Shown here piece by piece: positions 36,720-48,223 of a stretch of DNA of 64,000 bases. The stretch spans positions 190,328-254,327 of the forward strand of contig CAUJNA010003507.1 of the NCBI GenBank assembly GCA_963377175.1, written 5' to 3'. The translations under genes were made by a program, and so were the position numbers. This DNA comes from Effrenium voratum. Lineage: Eukaryota; Sar; Dinophyceae; Suessiales; Symbiodiniaceae. Position 1 is the first letter of the stretch. Each line of letters opens with the position of its first letter. The notes under the pieces were generated by a model. The model worked only from the letters and a program-made list of their open reading frames with translations. It did no database searches and was not told where the DNA came from.

Positions 36720-38960
36720 CTTGAACGGCGAACGCATCATTGTTAGTTTCCCAAAAGGAAGCCAAACGGGGATGAGCCTTGTTTTCGAATCAAATGATGA
36801 AGAACTCTAGCAAGATCAAGTCTCCAGCTTGCCAACTGAACTGGTCAGGTTTTGAACATGTCATCACAAGGCACACATGAAGAAGTATGCAGGGCATGCG
36901 TCTGACCCGAAACGCAAGGCGTGGAAGAGAGAACCACGGGACTTGACAAAGACTTTAGGCTGCTTCCTGAACACAAGGTCAAACCTATCTGTATGTGAGA
37001 ATCCCGTGCACACATGAGCGACGCCCAGCAGGCATTGCAACCTGAGCCAATGTACACCCCTCAACCATTGCTTGTGGCATGCAGTTGCGGTTGGTACCTC
37101 TGTGCATTCAAATGTTTCGTGATCAAGCTCATGGTCTGCTGCTTTTTCCCCACTGTACATTAGAAACCCTTTCCAAGGGAAGCTACTCATTTTTGCGGAA
37201 AATTGCAAACCATGAACAGCTGCTACTCAAGCGCACCTCCGGACAATTTGGTGTACACTTTGCACGCGTGCCACGCTCGCAACCTTTGTTGTGTTGATGC
37301 TGTCCATTGAGCTCCTTTCAATTCAGTGATTGTCAACATGCCCAGTCTATCGCGACAATCCAAGTCCTTCAATGATGGCACATACGGACTGCCAAATCCT
37401 CAGTAGAGGCCCAGAAAAGTTCAAGCTGTTTCGGCCAGATTGAGCAGGTTAGACACCTTGGACCCTTTCCAGGGGGCACAATGCCCGCTGCATGTTCCAG
37501 TTAAGCATGGAAGCAGCCTTGTGCCAACTGCGGCAGAGTTATGAATGAGCAACTTCCGCCCCGGATTTAGCCAGTTGATCTTCCCGTATGCAATTTTCTG
37601 GGCTTGTCACGAGCTTCCCTAGGGCAAAGGAGATCACGGATTCCGATTTTATGACCTTCTCTAGATTGCCAAAATACATGTGCGTGAATGCGCACATGCA
37701 TGGTCAAATGGCCAGCGCGCAGCGGGCCAGCAAACCAATCCTGTGCTCTGTTCAGAAAGCAAGAACAAATTCGTCTTAGTAGCCTTTGCAAGCGTATGCC
37801 GGCTGAAATGGATGCCTATGCGAGCTCATGTGAATGCTCAGTTGCCTACGCTCTGGGGGCCACGTCTCGTCGGGACACTGTAAATTCGCCGACCTTCCAT
37901 GAACCGAGGAAGCAGTCGCTGCATGCACGGGTACCGTTCGGGACTCAACCCGCTTGGCCGCGGTTGTATCGGAGGCATCAAGATGTTGCCAAGCTGCAGC
38001 GAGATATGTCGGTCCCAGCGCAGCTTTGAGAAATTGGTGTGGAAGATAACCGTTCGCATTTGGAGAGGTCAAAGTTCAATCAGCACAGATCTTGGTGTCA
38101 CCTGGACGCCTGGTACAACTGGCGAGGGCTTGTCAACCTCGTTTCATGATGATATTGTGCTGCGGCACCATGCATGACATGGGACCGTTCTGGGAAAGAT
38201 GCAGTGGACGAGGCTGTTTTCGAGAAAGAATATGCAGTCCAAAAAATGTGATTCAGGGGGAGCCATACAGGAAGGTCATGGCCCTTAAGCTCCTGAAACA
38301 ATCACCATTGAACTGGCACAGCTTCCTATACGACACAGGTTCACTCTGAAAAGTCTCGACTCTGCCAAAGCATCCAAGCCAGTTGCTAAAGATTTGCTTT
38401 TAGCTGTTTGAGGATGGAGAATCGCGAGTTGTAGGTTGGGCCCCGCGATGTATGTTTTGCTTCGCTTACTTCAGCCTAAAGCGGTTTGCGGTTGTTGGGT
38501 CGTACGTGAGGGTGGCAGGGAGAGAGGGAGGGTGGGTGGCTGGGCGGGCGGGCAGCGGGCGGGTTGGTGTGAAGCCTACTTTGCCGTGCTTCACTTTAAT
38601 GTGCCTGACTCACTGTGAAGGGTCTTGAGCAAAAAGAAGAGCCTTTGCCACATGCCATGGTCAAAATTCCTATGTTCTCGTGGTCAGTGGGCACGGTACC
38701 CACTAGTATATACCTGTATCCAATGGGCACATTTGTGCTGAGGTCACTTCTCTCAGGGCACTATGGGCCTTTTTGGGCCAGGCCAGCCCATGGGTCGATG
38801 GGAGGGCTAGGACGGTATGAAAAAGCTCTTTTAGGGGAGCCCCATCGGTTGTTTTGCTGTGTATGGACCTTCAGCTTAATCCTCACCAGGGTTTGGCAGT
38901 CCCCGTTTGTGTTGGGGGGTTTTGTAAACTCTAATTGAGGCAAAGCTCAAAGCCAGAAAA
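36720..38960. other. Region with only weak candidate exons
   Basis: Several frames look partly protein-like (plus 37796-37883, LKWMPMRAHVNAQLPTLW; minus 37208-36864, FDLVFRKQPKVFVKSRG), but strands and frames compete and no phased pair was found. 36751-36767 carries the CCAAAAGGAAGCCAA word discussed in the findings. 38510-38570 is a GGGTGGCTGGGCGGGC-rich tract. Confidence 0.3.
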
Positions 38961-38992
38961 GAAGTGGCCACTGCTCAAAGGCGAGGACAGGC

Positions 38993-39208
38993 ATGTTTCA
39001 TCACATTGCTTGGCGGATGTTTCTTCGGTGGTCAACCTTGCAACGTCTTGGCTCTACGAGGGCGACTTTCCCTGCCCGACAATGTACGCATCTGTTTCAG
39101 GTTCAGGGCAGGCTAGTGCACATCGACATGATCCTTGCTGCGCACCTGAAGACACCCATACCTGCAGTGCCTGCAGCGTTATTTTCTGCTTTGTCAAAGC
39201 ATTCTTAA
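38993..39208 (+). CDS. Candidate terminal exon, unknown protein
   Basis: The frame reads MFHHIAWRMFLRWSTLQRLG then VQGRLVHIDMILAAHLK, TPIPAVPAALFSALSKHS and TAA at 39206-39208. A perfect pyrimidine-rich acceptor (GCATCTGTTTCAG) sits at 39088-39100, and a GC donor at about 39063 would leave a 38-nt intron. The frame is the same with or without that intron. Helical, amphipathic character. No family recognised. Confidence 0.45.
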   Translation: MFHHIAWRMFLRWSTLQRLGSTRATFPARQCTHLFQVQGRLVHIDMILAAHLKTPIPAVPAALFSALSKHS

Positions 39209-39261
39209 GAAGCCGCAACCCCCCCCCCCTTTACCCCCCCCCCTGCTTTGGGCCAAATAGG

Positions 39262-39506
39262 TGGGAAGCTTCCCGAAAGCCTTGGGGAAGCTTCCGGAAG
39301 CCTTGCGGAAGCTTCCGGAAGCCTTAGGGAAGCTTTGGGAAAAAGGGGGGGAGATTGAAACAAGGGTGGTCCCCCCCTCCCCCCCCTTTTTCCCGAAGCT
39401 TCCGGAAGCTTCCCCAAGGCTTCCGGAAGCTTCCGCAAGGCTTCCGGAAGCTTCCGGAAGCTTCCGGAAGCTTCCGGAAGCCTTGCGGAAGACTTACGGA
39501 CTTCTG
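39262..39506. repeat. Palindromic AAGCTTCC array arranged as an inverted repeat
   Basis: About twelve GGAAGCTTCC-type palindromes (each with a HindIII core) are packed into 245 bp, joined by GGAAGCCTT or AAGGCTTCC. The first block (39262-39353) ends GGGAAAAAGGGGGGG. The second (39386-39506) begins CCCCCCTTTTTCCC and repeats the first in reverse-complement order. The whole is one long foldback made of smaller foldbacks. Open frames rich in KLPEAS or RLPEAS are repeat translations. Confidence 0.88.
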
Positions 39507-40149
39507 AAGCTTCGGGGGAGCGGACGGGAAGGGCAGGGGACGGGGAAGGAAGGGGTGCGAGGGGGACGAGCATGAGCGTAGTGGTGGGTGTCATTTTCCA
39601 GGGCTTGTCGCGCCGCCAGTCAGTGGGGAACCCTTTGGGAGCCAAATGCTTTAACAGTGTTATAACACTCCAATAGCAGTGCTATAGCATGTCTCAAGGG
39701 GGGGGGGGTAAGGGAGGGGGGGGTTTATGCTTTCTTAACATTCGGTGTGCACGCTAGCATTTTAGGGTTGGTGTTTCCCCAAAATTGTGTGTGCCTGTTT
39801 TGTGAATGCACTGGAAGACGCGACCACCGGAACACCGTACTCAAACGCACAGTGCGAACAATGGGTGTTTGCCCAACATATTGCCAACACATGCTCCTGG
39901 TTTCCCAGCCCGCAAGCCTCCCCTCCCATATTTGCTTCCCACGTGCCAGGTCAGTGCTAGAAAAGATGGTCGGGGACTCCAGTTGCTAAGGCAAACGTTC
40001 GGGATTCACCCGCATGTGGATTTTGTCATAGGCATGTCCAGGTTTGGAGAGCAGTGCGTTTCATCATCGGACTGATGCAAAAAACGGTGATGTGCACGTC
40101 TTATTTGGGTCGAGCCCAATTTGTTGCAGCTTGTGAAGAAGAACCTTCA

Positions 40150-40650
40150 AAGAGTAGGGTTCGAGCACGCAGCACACACAACCACACCGCAGCAAGCATC
40201 ATCAGAGCACATCACCGGCCCGCTTTCAGTGCTTGCCGCTGCACGAGAGGGGAATTGCATGGAGCTGCAATGCGGGCCGCAAGCTGATACGTTGCCTGCG
40301 TTGGATTGTTGTTCATGAACATGTCGCAAGCCAGGCATCTGGAAACGCATGGACCTGCATGACGTTGAGACAACTATATACAATGTCCAACCTTTTTTTG
40401 TTTGGCGAAGCGGCGAAGCATGTTGCTCCGTTGGACGAATCTTGCTGATCTTCAGCGCATGCTGGATGTTTTTTGCTAGATCTGGTTTTGGCTGCCCTTT
40501 CTTGGTCGACACTCATTTCACAGAGGGTGCATGTGCGGAGTTTCTGCTGCACGACGTGCAAATCCAGGTCATTCTCATGATAGATAGACAAGAAATGCGC
40601 CGATGCAGGAAGGACTTCAACCTGGCTTTTGTACATGGTTAGTGCATTCC
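40150..40650. other. Region open on both strands, gene status unresolved
   Basis: Plus 40349-40642 (VETTIYNVQPFFVWRSGE ... RKDFNLAFVHG) and minus 40672-40313 (FLSIYHENDLDLHVVQQK, TCTLCEMSVDQERAAK) are both open and protein-like. Another minus frame (STKKGQPKPDLAKNIQH) overlaps. Without a phased neighbour I cannot choose. Confidence 0.25.
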
Positions 40651-41461
40651 GATGGGACCAGTAGTTCAGCATTCAGATTCAGCAACAATTTGTTTAGTGT
40701 GATTGGAGTTCTTAATCACAGACTACCTGCAAAATAGCTTGGCCAAACAGAATTGAAGTCCCTCTTGGGGTTGCCTGCCACCCCACAGCACCATCAGCAA
40801 TTTATCCCACGCCAGAGTTCGGTGTTCAGGACAATTGATAGGTTGCTCTCAGCCTCTCAATGACCAACAGCAAAGGGTAGACATCAATAGATATGTGGAC
40901 TGGCTTCCTCTGGTTTCCCTTTGGGGGCTCTTCGACCTTTGTGCCCATCCGGCCGGAGCAGCCCCAACCTGCAAAATAGCAACTGAGAGCCTCGGGGTTA
41001 GTGAAGCATCCATACGGGGCTGACCAAACAACTCCCATTTCCCCCATCTCCCCTCCTCTTCCTCCTCTCCCTTCCCCTCCCGTGCCAACTCTCCGAGTCC
41101 CAAGTCTCAGGTCTCCGTCCTTACCGGGCCAGTCACATCAGGGGCGCCTTTGGCAGCTGGGAGCCCAGGGAGGAAGATTCGCACCAGGGAGCGGCGTGTA
41201 GCTCCCCAAAGTAGCAAAGAAGGAATCCAAAAGGAAGCGTCTCCCTTTATGGGTCTTCAGGTAAAGCTTCAGGAGAGTATCCTCAGAAGCAGTAAGAGGC
41301 GTTGCCGACCTTGCAGAGACGAGAGCATGTGCTGATTCCCAGAACACTTAAGCTCCAGGATCATGAACACTCAGGAGCCAGGATTGTACTCATGGTGCAA
41401 TTGCATTGAGGTGTTAAGCACCAAATGATCCAAATGCCTCAAAAAAGGCACCGAACTCGAC

Positions 41462-41875
41462 ATGCCGAAGGCAAGCTGCTTGGCCTTCGCCGAGGCGGTT
41501 CGAGAAGCTGTGTCGTTGGTGTCCAAGTTCTTCCTGCAAAACCTGCAGACGCTCCAGAGGAGGGGCATCAGCTATGCCATGAGAAGGATGCTTGGTTTTG
41601 TGAAGGGAAGGTTGTTGGCATTGAGTTCAGGGGCGATTAAGATAATATGCTGCTTTGAGGACATTTTGTTATGTGACGAAAATTTGAAAGGGGTGTTGAT
41701 ACACAGAATAATTACGGCTGCCGTCAGGCATTATGTCAACGCTACACTGGCGCCACAGGGCTTAGACAAGTTCTTGATGGCCAAAAGGCGAGCCATTGAT
41801 CCAACTTCATTTGAATACCTCACCAGGAAATCTCACGTGTTCAAGTCAGACCCAGCCCTCCACCAAAAACGTTAG
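41462..41875 (+). CDS. Intronless open frame, unknown 137-residue protein
   Basis: An ATG at 41462 opens a frame reading MPKASCLAFAEAVREAVSLV, SKFFLQNLQTLQRRGISY, AMRRMLGFVKGRLLALSS and, further on, HRIITAAVRHYVNATLAP and FEYLTRKSHVFKSDPA before TAG at 41873-41875. The first 60 codons are strongly G/C-ending; the rest less so. It is uninterrupted for 414 bp, long here, so it may be a retroposed copy or an unusually long exon followed by an in-frame intron. An overlapping plus frame (GIEFRGD) also ends neatly. No family recognised. Confidence 0.42.
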   Translation: MPKASCLAFAEAVREAVSLVSKFFLQNLQTLQRRGISYAMRRMLGFVKGRLLALSSGAIKIICCFEDILLCDENLKGVLIHRIITAAVRHYVNATLAPQGLDKFLMAKRRAIDPTSFEYLTRKSHVFKSDPALHQKR

Positions 41876-41879
41876 TTTT

Positions 41880-42520
41880 GGTGTCATGTGGGGGCGGGGG
41901 TTGTCAAAATGAGGAGCACTTACGCGATGCGGTGCCAGCGTCCACAAGGTGGCCATACTTTGACAACCTTCCAAACAATATAGCTTGACTGTGCAGTCAA
42001 TCTCCAGGCACGAGTGCTTCGGACAACTTTGGCCGCAACCCTAGCTGACTCTCTCTCTCTACCGTTGCGCACAGGGCGTTGCTGCTTGGCCGTCCAGCAG
42101 GGGTTGCTTCTTTGTGGGTGAGTGAAACATCTCCTCGTGGGCCGTGTTGAGACGAGTGTTCCTTTTAGTGGAGTGATGCTTAAGGGGGGCGTATGGGTAA
42201 TCCCTCAAGCAATACTTATGCCTGTTGTGATGCCTTCAGTGCAAGTCAGAGCTGCAAGACCCACCAGGCAATCATGCCCTCGAGATAGCTAGCTTTACAG
42301 ACGCAGAACATGTAGTTTGCAGTTCGCATCATTTTGTAGAACGTGATGAATGCCTATTATTTTCAGCATCTCCAGAAACAAGAAGGCTTCTTTTAATGTG
42401 CTTTCTGACGTTTGTTGTCAGAGGTCTTTGAGACTGGCAAGACTCCCAAGTGTAACAAGTGTTATCCTCCGAAAATCTGCTTGAAATGCACGCGTCGGCC
42501 TCGAAGCTTTATGCCAGCGA
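41880..42520. other. Stretch without a gene
   Basis: No splice-bounded exon was seen. It contains a (CT)n tract near 42045-42060 and otherwise unique sequence. It separates the open frame ending at 41875 from the exon at 42531. Confidence 0.35.
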
Positions 42521-42530
42521 TTTGTTGTAG

Positions 42531-45500
42531 ACCGCTGTGCGGGGCCAAGAGCTGAGGCTAATGGTTCTGCGATTGATGCTCCAGTTTATCAAGCGGGGCT
42601 CTGACGACAGAGACGCCGAGTTGGAGGACCAGAGCGCGGGAATGGTCCGCCATACTGCGCTATTGTTCATACCATGTCAAGGGTTCATTTCCCACCAAGC
42701 TGATGCGATGCATTGGCCACAGAAAGCTGCTTCAAAGTGCAGCCAACGTGGCTATCGTTGATGCTGACACTCTTTTGAATCGGGTGATGGCTTGATGTGT
42801 CGCCTTTTTTGAAAAAAACAACAACTTGGAAAGCGGTGCATGGATGGCCACCCACCACGACCTATGCACCAAACCACGTCACTCTCCAGGAGGTGGCCTT
42901 AGAGACCCTGAAGAACCTCCTGGGTGTACTGGCCGGAAGCCGACAATGGGAGCCGTTGTGTGTGTGTGTGCGGAGAGCATGGCAGTGGTAGCAGTTGCAG
43001 GTTGGATCAAAGGGAAACCAACATTTTGGATCCAATTCGTGCGATTGGTTGCCCACTGAAGATTGGGCAAATGACAGAAGCGCAAGCATGTGCCCGCGAA
43101 CGGTGAAGCCAAGTTCACCCAACAGACCACGTGTTCACACCTGCAAGATGCGCCCTGCAAGATGCGCCCACAAGAAATGTCCTTTGAAAAAGATGGGCTT
43201 TGGGGAACCCATGCTAGTTTGCAGGGGAGACATGCTAGGATTTGCTTGACAAGAGCAAATTGGAAACTATGGCCCTGGATGCAAGGTTGCCGACACATGC
43301 GGCGCTCAAGCAAGCCATCCCAGCACCAAGGCGTCCCAGTATATTTTCTTTGGGTGCTTTCTCTGATGGTTATCAGCTTCATACGGGATGTTGACAAGAA
43401 CTGGCATAAAGCCCTCCCCCAAACAGTTCCTGCAAGCTTCTTGCGGGTGCGATTGAGGTCTCTACAAACGTCCTTGGCTTTGTGACGCCTAAGGCGAGGC
43501 TACCAGATGGCAGCTGAACGGTTTCAGGAAATCTGTTTCGACACTTTGTTTTGTCCAGATCCTGTGAAAAAAAAGAAGATGTGTTCATGGTCCCACCAAT
43601 TGGGCAATATTCCAAGGTTAAATCTGCAGCTTTTCACATGTTCCTGGCTCCGATTGCAAGCTCAAGCTTAATTTCCCACTTTCCCGTTCACAAGAGAGCA
43701 GATCTCACAGAGTACCCAGTGTTCCAAATGTTTGGTTCTCCTGCATGCAGCTACATGTGGTCAAGCTCACTCAGCAAGATCAGCGCTGTTCCAGATGTGC
43801 GAGAATAGAGGACACGATTTGAGAATAGAGGACACGATTCAAGGACGTACACAGCAAGAAGATGCAAGAAGTCCGACTGGCGGGGCTTGCACGAAGTCAT
43901 GGCGTCAAGATGAGCGTGCGTGCTCGTGCAGCTGAAAAGCTTTTGTGTGAGATAGAACCACTTTGAGACAGCTATCAAGGTTTAAGGCAGGTGGGGCCGC
44001 AAGGGTGAACAATTGGCATAGGCATGTATTGGGCCCTTGTTGTTTTCTTTTTCTGGGACCAACTGTGCACCCTTGCGATTGCGACAGGGTCTTTCCAGCA
44101 GCCCTGTAGCGGGTCCATTTCGCACAGGCGCAGCCAGTAAGCGGCGAATCCGCTCAGCCAGTCTGGTGGCTAGTGCCTTACGTGCATGATAGCAAGCCAA
44201 CTGAGTCTGTGTTTTTTGAGGGGTTTCCTTTTTGAGGTGGTCAAAGGGAGATCCAAAGAAGAAAGTATCACTTTTGGGTTCCCTCATTTTGACAGATATG
44301 CACTGGAAACTCTCATTTTCCAGTGTCAATGTTCCTAGTCGCATGCTGTCAAGTTGTGCTCACAGCGCAGACAAGCCTGCGCCGCTCACCTCAGAGCCTC
44401 AGAGTGGCTTTGAAGCTGAGCCTCAGAGTGGCGTTTTTTGGCTGAGGCAAATGACTTGGGACTGCATCGAGGCGCCGCAGTAGCACAAGTTGCTCACTTG
44501 CACACATTGAAGCATGCGCAGCAAATTTTGGTGTCTTGCCCATTTACGGCATAGTGGGCTTCCATTGTATGCTTGCTACGCTGCACATGCGAACTGTGCT
44601 AAAGAGCCGATACTTGTGTAAGTTGGGCCGTGAGATTTGCCGAAACATGCTTTGGAATCATTCAGAAACTTGCAAGACATGCATTCCTCTCCAACGCAGG
44701 GGCTCAGCCTGCATGCTGACAGTTGCTCATTTACTTCGCCAGGTGTTTATTCCCGGCTTCGGTGAGGATTTCAGCAGGCGACAGCGCGAATTGCCAGCGG
44801 AATTGTTGGTGAGCAGCGGTGCGTGTGTTGTTTTTGTCCCGGGCATGCATGAAATCCACAGGGCTTTGTGGGAACAACCCCATCCCTTTCTTAAAATTAG
44901 TTTGCAAGCGAGTCATTCCAAGATTCCCCAGTGATTCCCTGCATCTATGTAGCAGGTCGAAGGGAGCCATCGTTTAATAGCTAGTTGGAGCGTGGTTGGT
45001 TCACTGCAATGCTGGTATTTGGAATCTACCGGGCTCCCCAAGGTGATCTCCCGGACTTCTCTTTCAGTCGTAGGTTTCCTGCCCAGGTCAGTGCTGGGTC
45101 CAGAGGCGCGGTGCAGCGGGCCACGCTTGGAAAGCAAAATGGGCAGTTTCCCTTGAAGCCTCTTCCCCTTAAAAAAGAACGCACATATGTTGGTGTGTTC
45201 CATTTCTGCTGCCTGCGTAAGTTCAAAGCAAGCAGAGCAGGTATGCATATGCAGGCTATCCGTTTTTGCTTTTGTTTTGTCTTTTAGGACATGTACCTGC
45301 CAGCAAGCGCTTAATTTGTGCGTGCTACTTTGCCGCAGTTGGGTTCAAGGTTTGGCATAATGACAGCCGCAGAAATCAACAACAATCCGGAAGTGAGGCG
45401 CAGTGCCATTCCACCGTCGCAAAGGTAGCGAGTCCAGCGCACGTTCGTTGGCGAAGCGGCCGTCAGATCGGCCCGGCCATGTGCATCTCAAAGGAGGCAT

Positions 45501-45571
45501 GGGAGCACTTCATTTTCGTGCCCCTTCCGCAGTCGCGCATTACCAAGGCAAGCAGCCACCTGGCACGATAA
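42531..45571 (+). CDS. Multi-exon gene, unknown protein, well-phased 3' end
   Basis: Exons: 42531-42633 (ELRLMVLRLMLQFIKRG, DDRDAELEDQ), 42834-42954 (TLQEVALETLKNLLGVL), a gap, 44371-44471 (SEPQSGFEAEPQSGVFW), 44743-44808 (VFIPGFGEDFSRRQREL), 45087-45216 (RGAVQRATLGKQNGQFP, KKERTYVGVFHFCCL) and terminal 45288-45571 (HVPASKRLICACYFAAVG, KVWHNDSRRNQQQSGSEA, EAWEHFIFVPLPQSRITK). The last four are in matching phase, with canonical donors GTGAGC (44809) and GTAAGT (45217), a GC donor at 44472 and good acceptors (TTCGCCAG, CTGCCCAG, TTGTCTTTTAG). The first two also match each other in phase (GC donor). The early exons are helical and the EVALETLKNLL stretch is HEAT-like, but that is a guess. Start and exons between 42954 and 44371 are not found. 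Confidence 0.62.
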
Positions 45572-45812
45572 TGGGTGCAATGCATATGGACCTGCATTTT
45601 TGACCGCATGGTTGCCTGTTCATGGTACAAACCCCATAGGTAAAATGGAGGTCAAAAGGCAGGTGTGCCCCCATGGGTATGTGTATGCATTTTTTGACGT
45701 TACGCCAGATTTCCGCATTTCTCAGTAACACTCTGAATCCTGCTCTACATGATCACCAAACCACAAACCACCTGATGGTAGGATCTTAAAAACATTGCTC
45801 CCCTCTTCTCAG

Positions 45813-46182
45813 CATTCATGCAAGCGCAGGGCGGTGGGCCTGGCAAGAACACCACATGTTGGAGAAATATCAGGGATTATTGAGGGCTTACTTGCCTGGC
45901 ATCAGTTGAGTCATCGTTGGTGTTCCGATGAGGAGGGACGTCGCACAGCCGAATCAATGGATCGTCAGACAGTTGTTGCCTCGCACCGAAGTTGAAATAA
46001 TGATTTGTGGCATCATGTTTGAGTGAATGGGCACAGTCTGCTTGTCAACAGAAGGTGTCAGTTGACAACTATCCTTTTTGACGAGCCGAGTCTCCTATTC
46101 CTTGCAGACTCAGTACCATGGCAGTTTTGCGAACCAACTGGATGTCCGGGAAGGGGACATCAAATACTCCTCTGTTAATTAA
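45813..46182 (+). CDS. Two candidate exons of a short gene, unknown
   Basis: 45813-45995 follows the pyrimidine-rich CTCCCCTCTTCTCAG and reads RRAVGLARTPHVGEISG, IIEGLLAWHQLSHRWCSD and EEGRRTAESMDRQTVVAS before a stop. A GC after ACA near 45950 is a possible donor. 46108-46182 follows TATTCCTTGCAG and reads TQYHGSFANQLDVREGD then IKYSSVN and TAA. The phases are compatible if that GC donor is used. Just 3' of the gene ending at 45571. No family recognised. Confidence 0.42.
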
Positions 46183-46441
46183 GGGAAAGAACAACACTGG
46201 CTGTTTCGAACTGAAAATGACAATTGAGGACATTGCTTGCATGGGCGGGGGGCGGGGGATTGGGGAGGGGAAGGAGATTGCATGTTCCCAAAGGTTGGAG
46301 TTCTGTCGGGGGGGGTAGGAAGTGATCATTCTCTCCTAATAGTTTGAAGACACTTGTAACCGATGGCAGGACATATTGGTTAATTATCGAAGTCCAATGT
46401 GGACGTTTTACCCTCAAATGATATGGTGCTGTACCCCGTCC

Positions 46442-46594
46442 TCCTTTTCGAGCCGAGGCACCTGCACGACCCTTTGCACTGTCTCTCGACGTTGCGAAGA
46501 GCCCCGCCGTGAAGAGCCCCAGACGAAGGTTTGGCAGGCGCAAGCGGTAACTTTGTGCCAGCAGTTTGCTCAGGGGCTGAGACCAGCTGATTGA
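46442..46594 (+). CDS. Candidate terminal exon, unknown protein
   Basis: The frame reads RRCEEPRREEPQTKVWQA then VTLCQQFAQGLRPAD and TGA at 46592-46594. Codons are G/C-ending from about 46490, which supports coding. Two GAAGAGCCCC(G/A) units repeat at its centre. The 5' boundary is not clear. No family recognised. Confidence 0.42.
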   Translation, partial: SFSSRGTCTTLCTVSRRCEEPRREEPQTKVWQAQAVTLCQQFAQGLRPAD

Positions 46595-47174
46595 GGTCCT
46601 CGACCTGGGGGAGTCACTTATTTCCAGATTAGACAGAATTGTAGTAGTTGGCCCAGAGCAGTGTTTAGTTGTAGTCGGTCATCATCAGATGTCCGGGAAG
46701 ACACAATATCGTCTGAGCAGCTTCAAGCAAGAATGATGTGGTTGAATATGTTGAATGTCCACGAGCAACCAAACAAATTGTAGGCAAAACAAAAGTCAGA
46801 GGTACACTTCCTTCCAAAAACCTGGAAGCTGACAGAAGGTGCCCTAAGAGAAATTTAATCTTGTAGGGGCCTCCAAGCAGATTCCATGTTGGTGGATGGG
46901 CGGACTGGACCACTTACCATTGCTTGGGCCATGAGCCGTTCCACCACTACAACTTACACCACGGCATTGCCTGGACCACTTTGACCATTGGCCGAGGGAG
47001 CTTAACTGTTTTAGGCGGACTGCGTTGAGATCATCCGACCCTAAGTGGTGGTTTGAATTGGTGGTTTTGGGGTTTGAACCCCTGGTTCTCGTAGAGGGCA
47101 ACAACTAATCTATCCGAATAGCCCCCAAACTGCAGACCACCAATTAGAGGGAAACTGACAGTGGGCTCTCGCAG

Positions 47175-48131
47175 GATGCCTTGGTAGCTCTCGGCCTGGG
47201 CGCCGGGGCCGCGCTGGGCACGGCGCTCATGCCCAGTACCTGGACAATTCACATGCGCCAGGGTGGGCCAACCCGGTGGGTGTTACATGATTAAAACACC
47301 TTAGCGATAGGCAAGAGGGTCTAAGAAAGCTTTTCTTGCTGGGGGGTTCACAACCACCTTGTATGATCTAAACAACCTCCTTTGGCTGCGGTTGGGTAGA
47401 TTATCGCCTTTGGTTGCTGTTGAAAAGAGCACCAAAAGGAAACCAAACCGTTCTCAGGGGTCGCATATGTTGTGAGAGAGCCACAACTTTGAAGCCGCAT
47501 CATTGGTGTCCCAGCACAGGCACCAAACAAAGCACGGCTTGCATAGACATGTGCATTTGTGTATGTGTGATTGCTTGAGAGTCATTCGGTTTCCCACAGG
47601 GAAGGAACTTAGCTAACCAGCAGAAACAATCAGATATATTTGGGTCAGCGATTGAAACGTGATCATTCTTTAGATCCACTGATGCGCTGAAATGACCAGC
47701 CTTTCAACCAATCATTTCTTGTCAGGATGATTCACAACACCCCTCTAAGGGTCCGAACCCAACCCAAGATGGCGCAGCAGCCATCGTGATGTCAGCTCCA
47801 AGTCACTCACCGCTTGATCAGAATCTTACCTTGGTTTTCATGTCATGTTTGGTTGCTTCCATGAGCACAAATGAGTAGAGCCAAACATCATACATATTAC
47901 GTCTTGGTATTCTCTCTTCACGCGTTCCCTTCCGAAGGTATCAACATCGAACAACAGTTTGATGTGTCACTTAATGCTATGGATTTCAATGGTTGGAACA
48001 CCCTCCAAAAAGCTCTTGATGGACATGATGCACATAAACCATTGATGTTCACCCAAGCGCCTGCAATTGAGCAGTGCCCAAGCTCCCAATTACGCAATAA
48101 AGGTGGTCCACTGATTTCACGGGGTTTGTAG
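47175..48131 (+). CDS. Two candidate exons, small hydrophobic segment, unknown
   Basis: 47175-47262 follows GGGCTCTCGCAG and reads DALVALGLGAGAALGTALM then PSTWTIHMRQ, with nearly all codons ending in G or C, and ends at a GTGGGC donor. The Gly/Ala-rich run could be one membrane segment. 47938-48131 enters in the matching phase after TTCCGAAG and reads INIEQQFDVSLNAMDFNG, WNTLQKALDGHDAHKPLM and, at its end, GGPLISRGL before TAG. Its codons are not biased, so the second exon is less certain. The stop is only 92 bp before the rhomboid start, in the same orientation. Confidence 0.4.
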
Positions 48132-48223
48132 CACGTACGGCCTGCGCAAACCTTGTAACCATTTTTCCAATAGTCAGCTCGGGCGAGGTTTTGGGCCGTG
48201 CGGTCGATTGAGGTGTAGCCTTC

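Noticed and set aside
39205..39645. KLPEAS/RLPEAS repeat protein
   Set aside because: Translation of the AAGCTTCC palindrome array, present on both strands.
47050..47145. tRNA-like GGGGTTTGAACCCC
   Set aside because: The TTCAAAC loop look is present on the minus strand, but no cloverleaf with D-arm and acceptor stem could be drawn.
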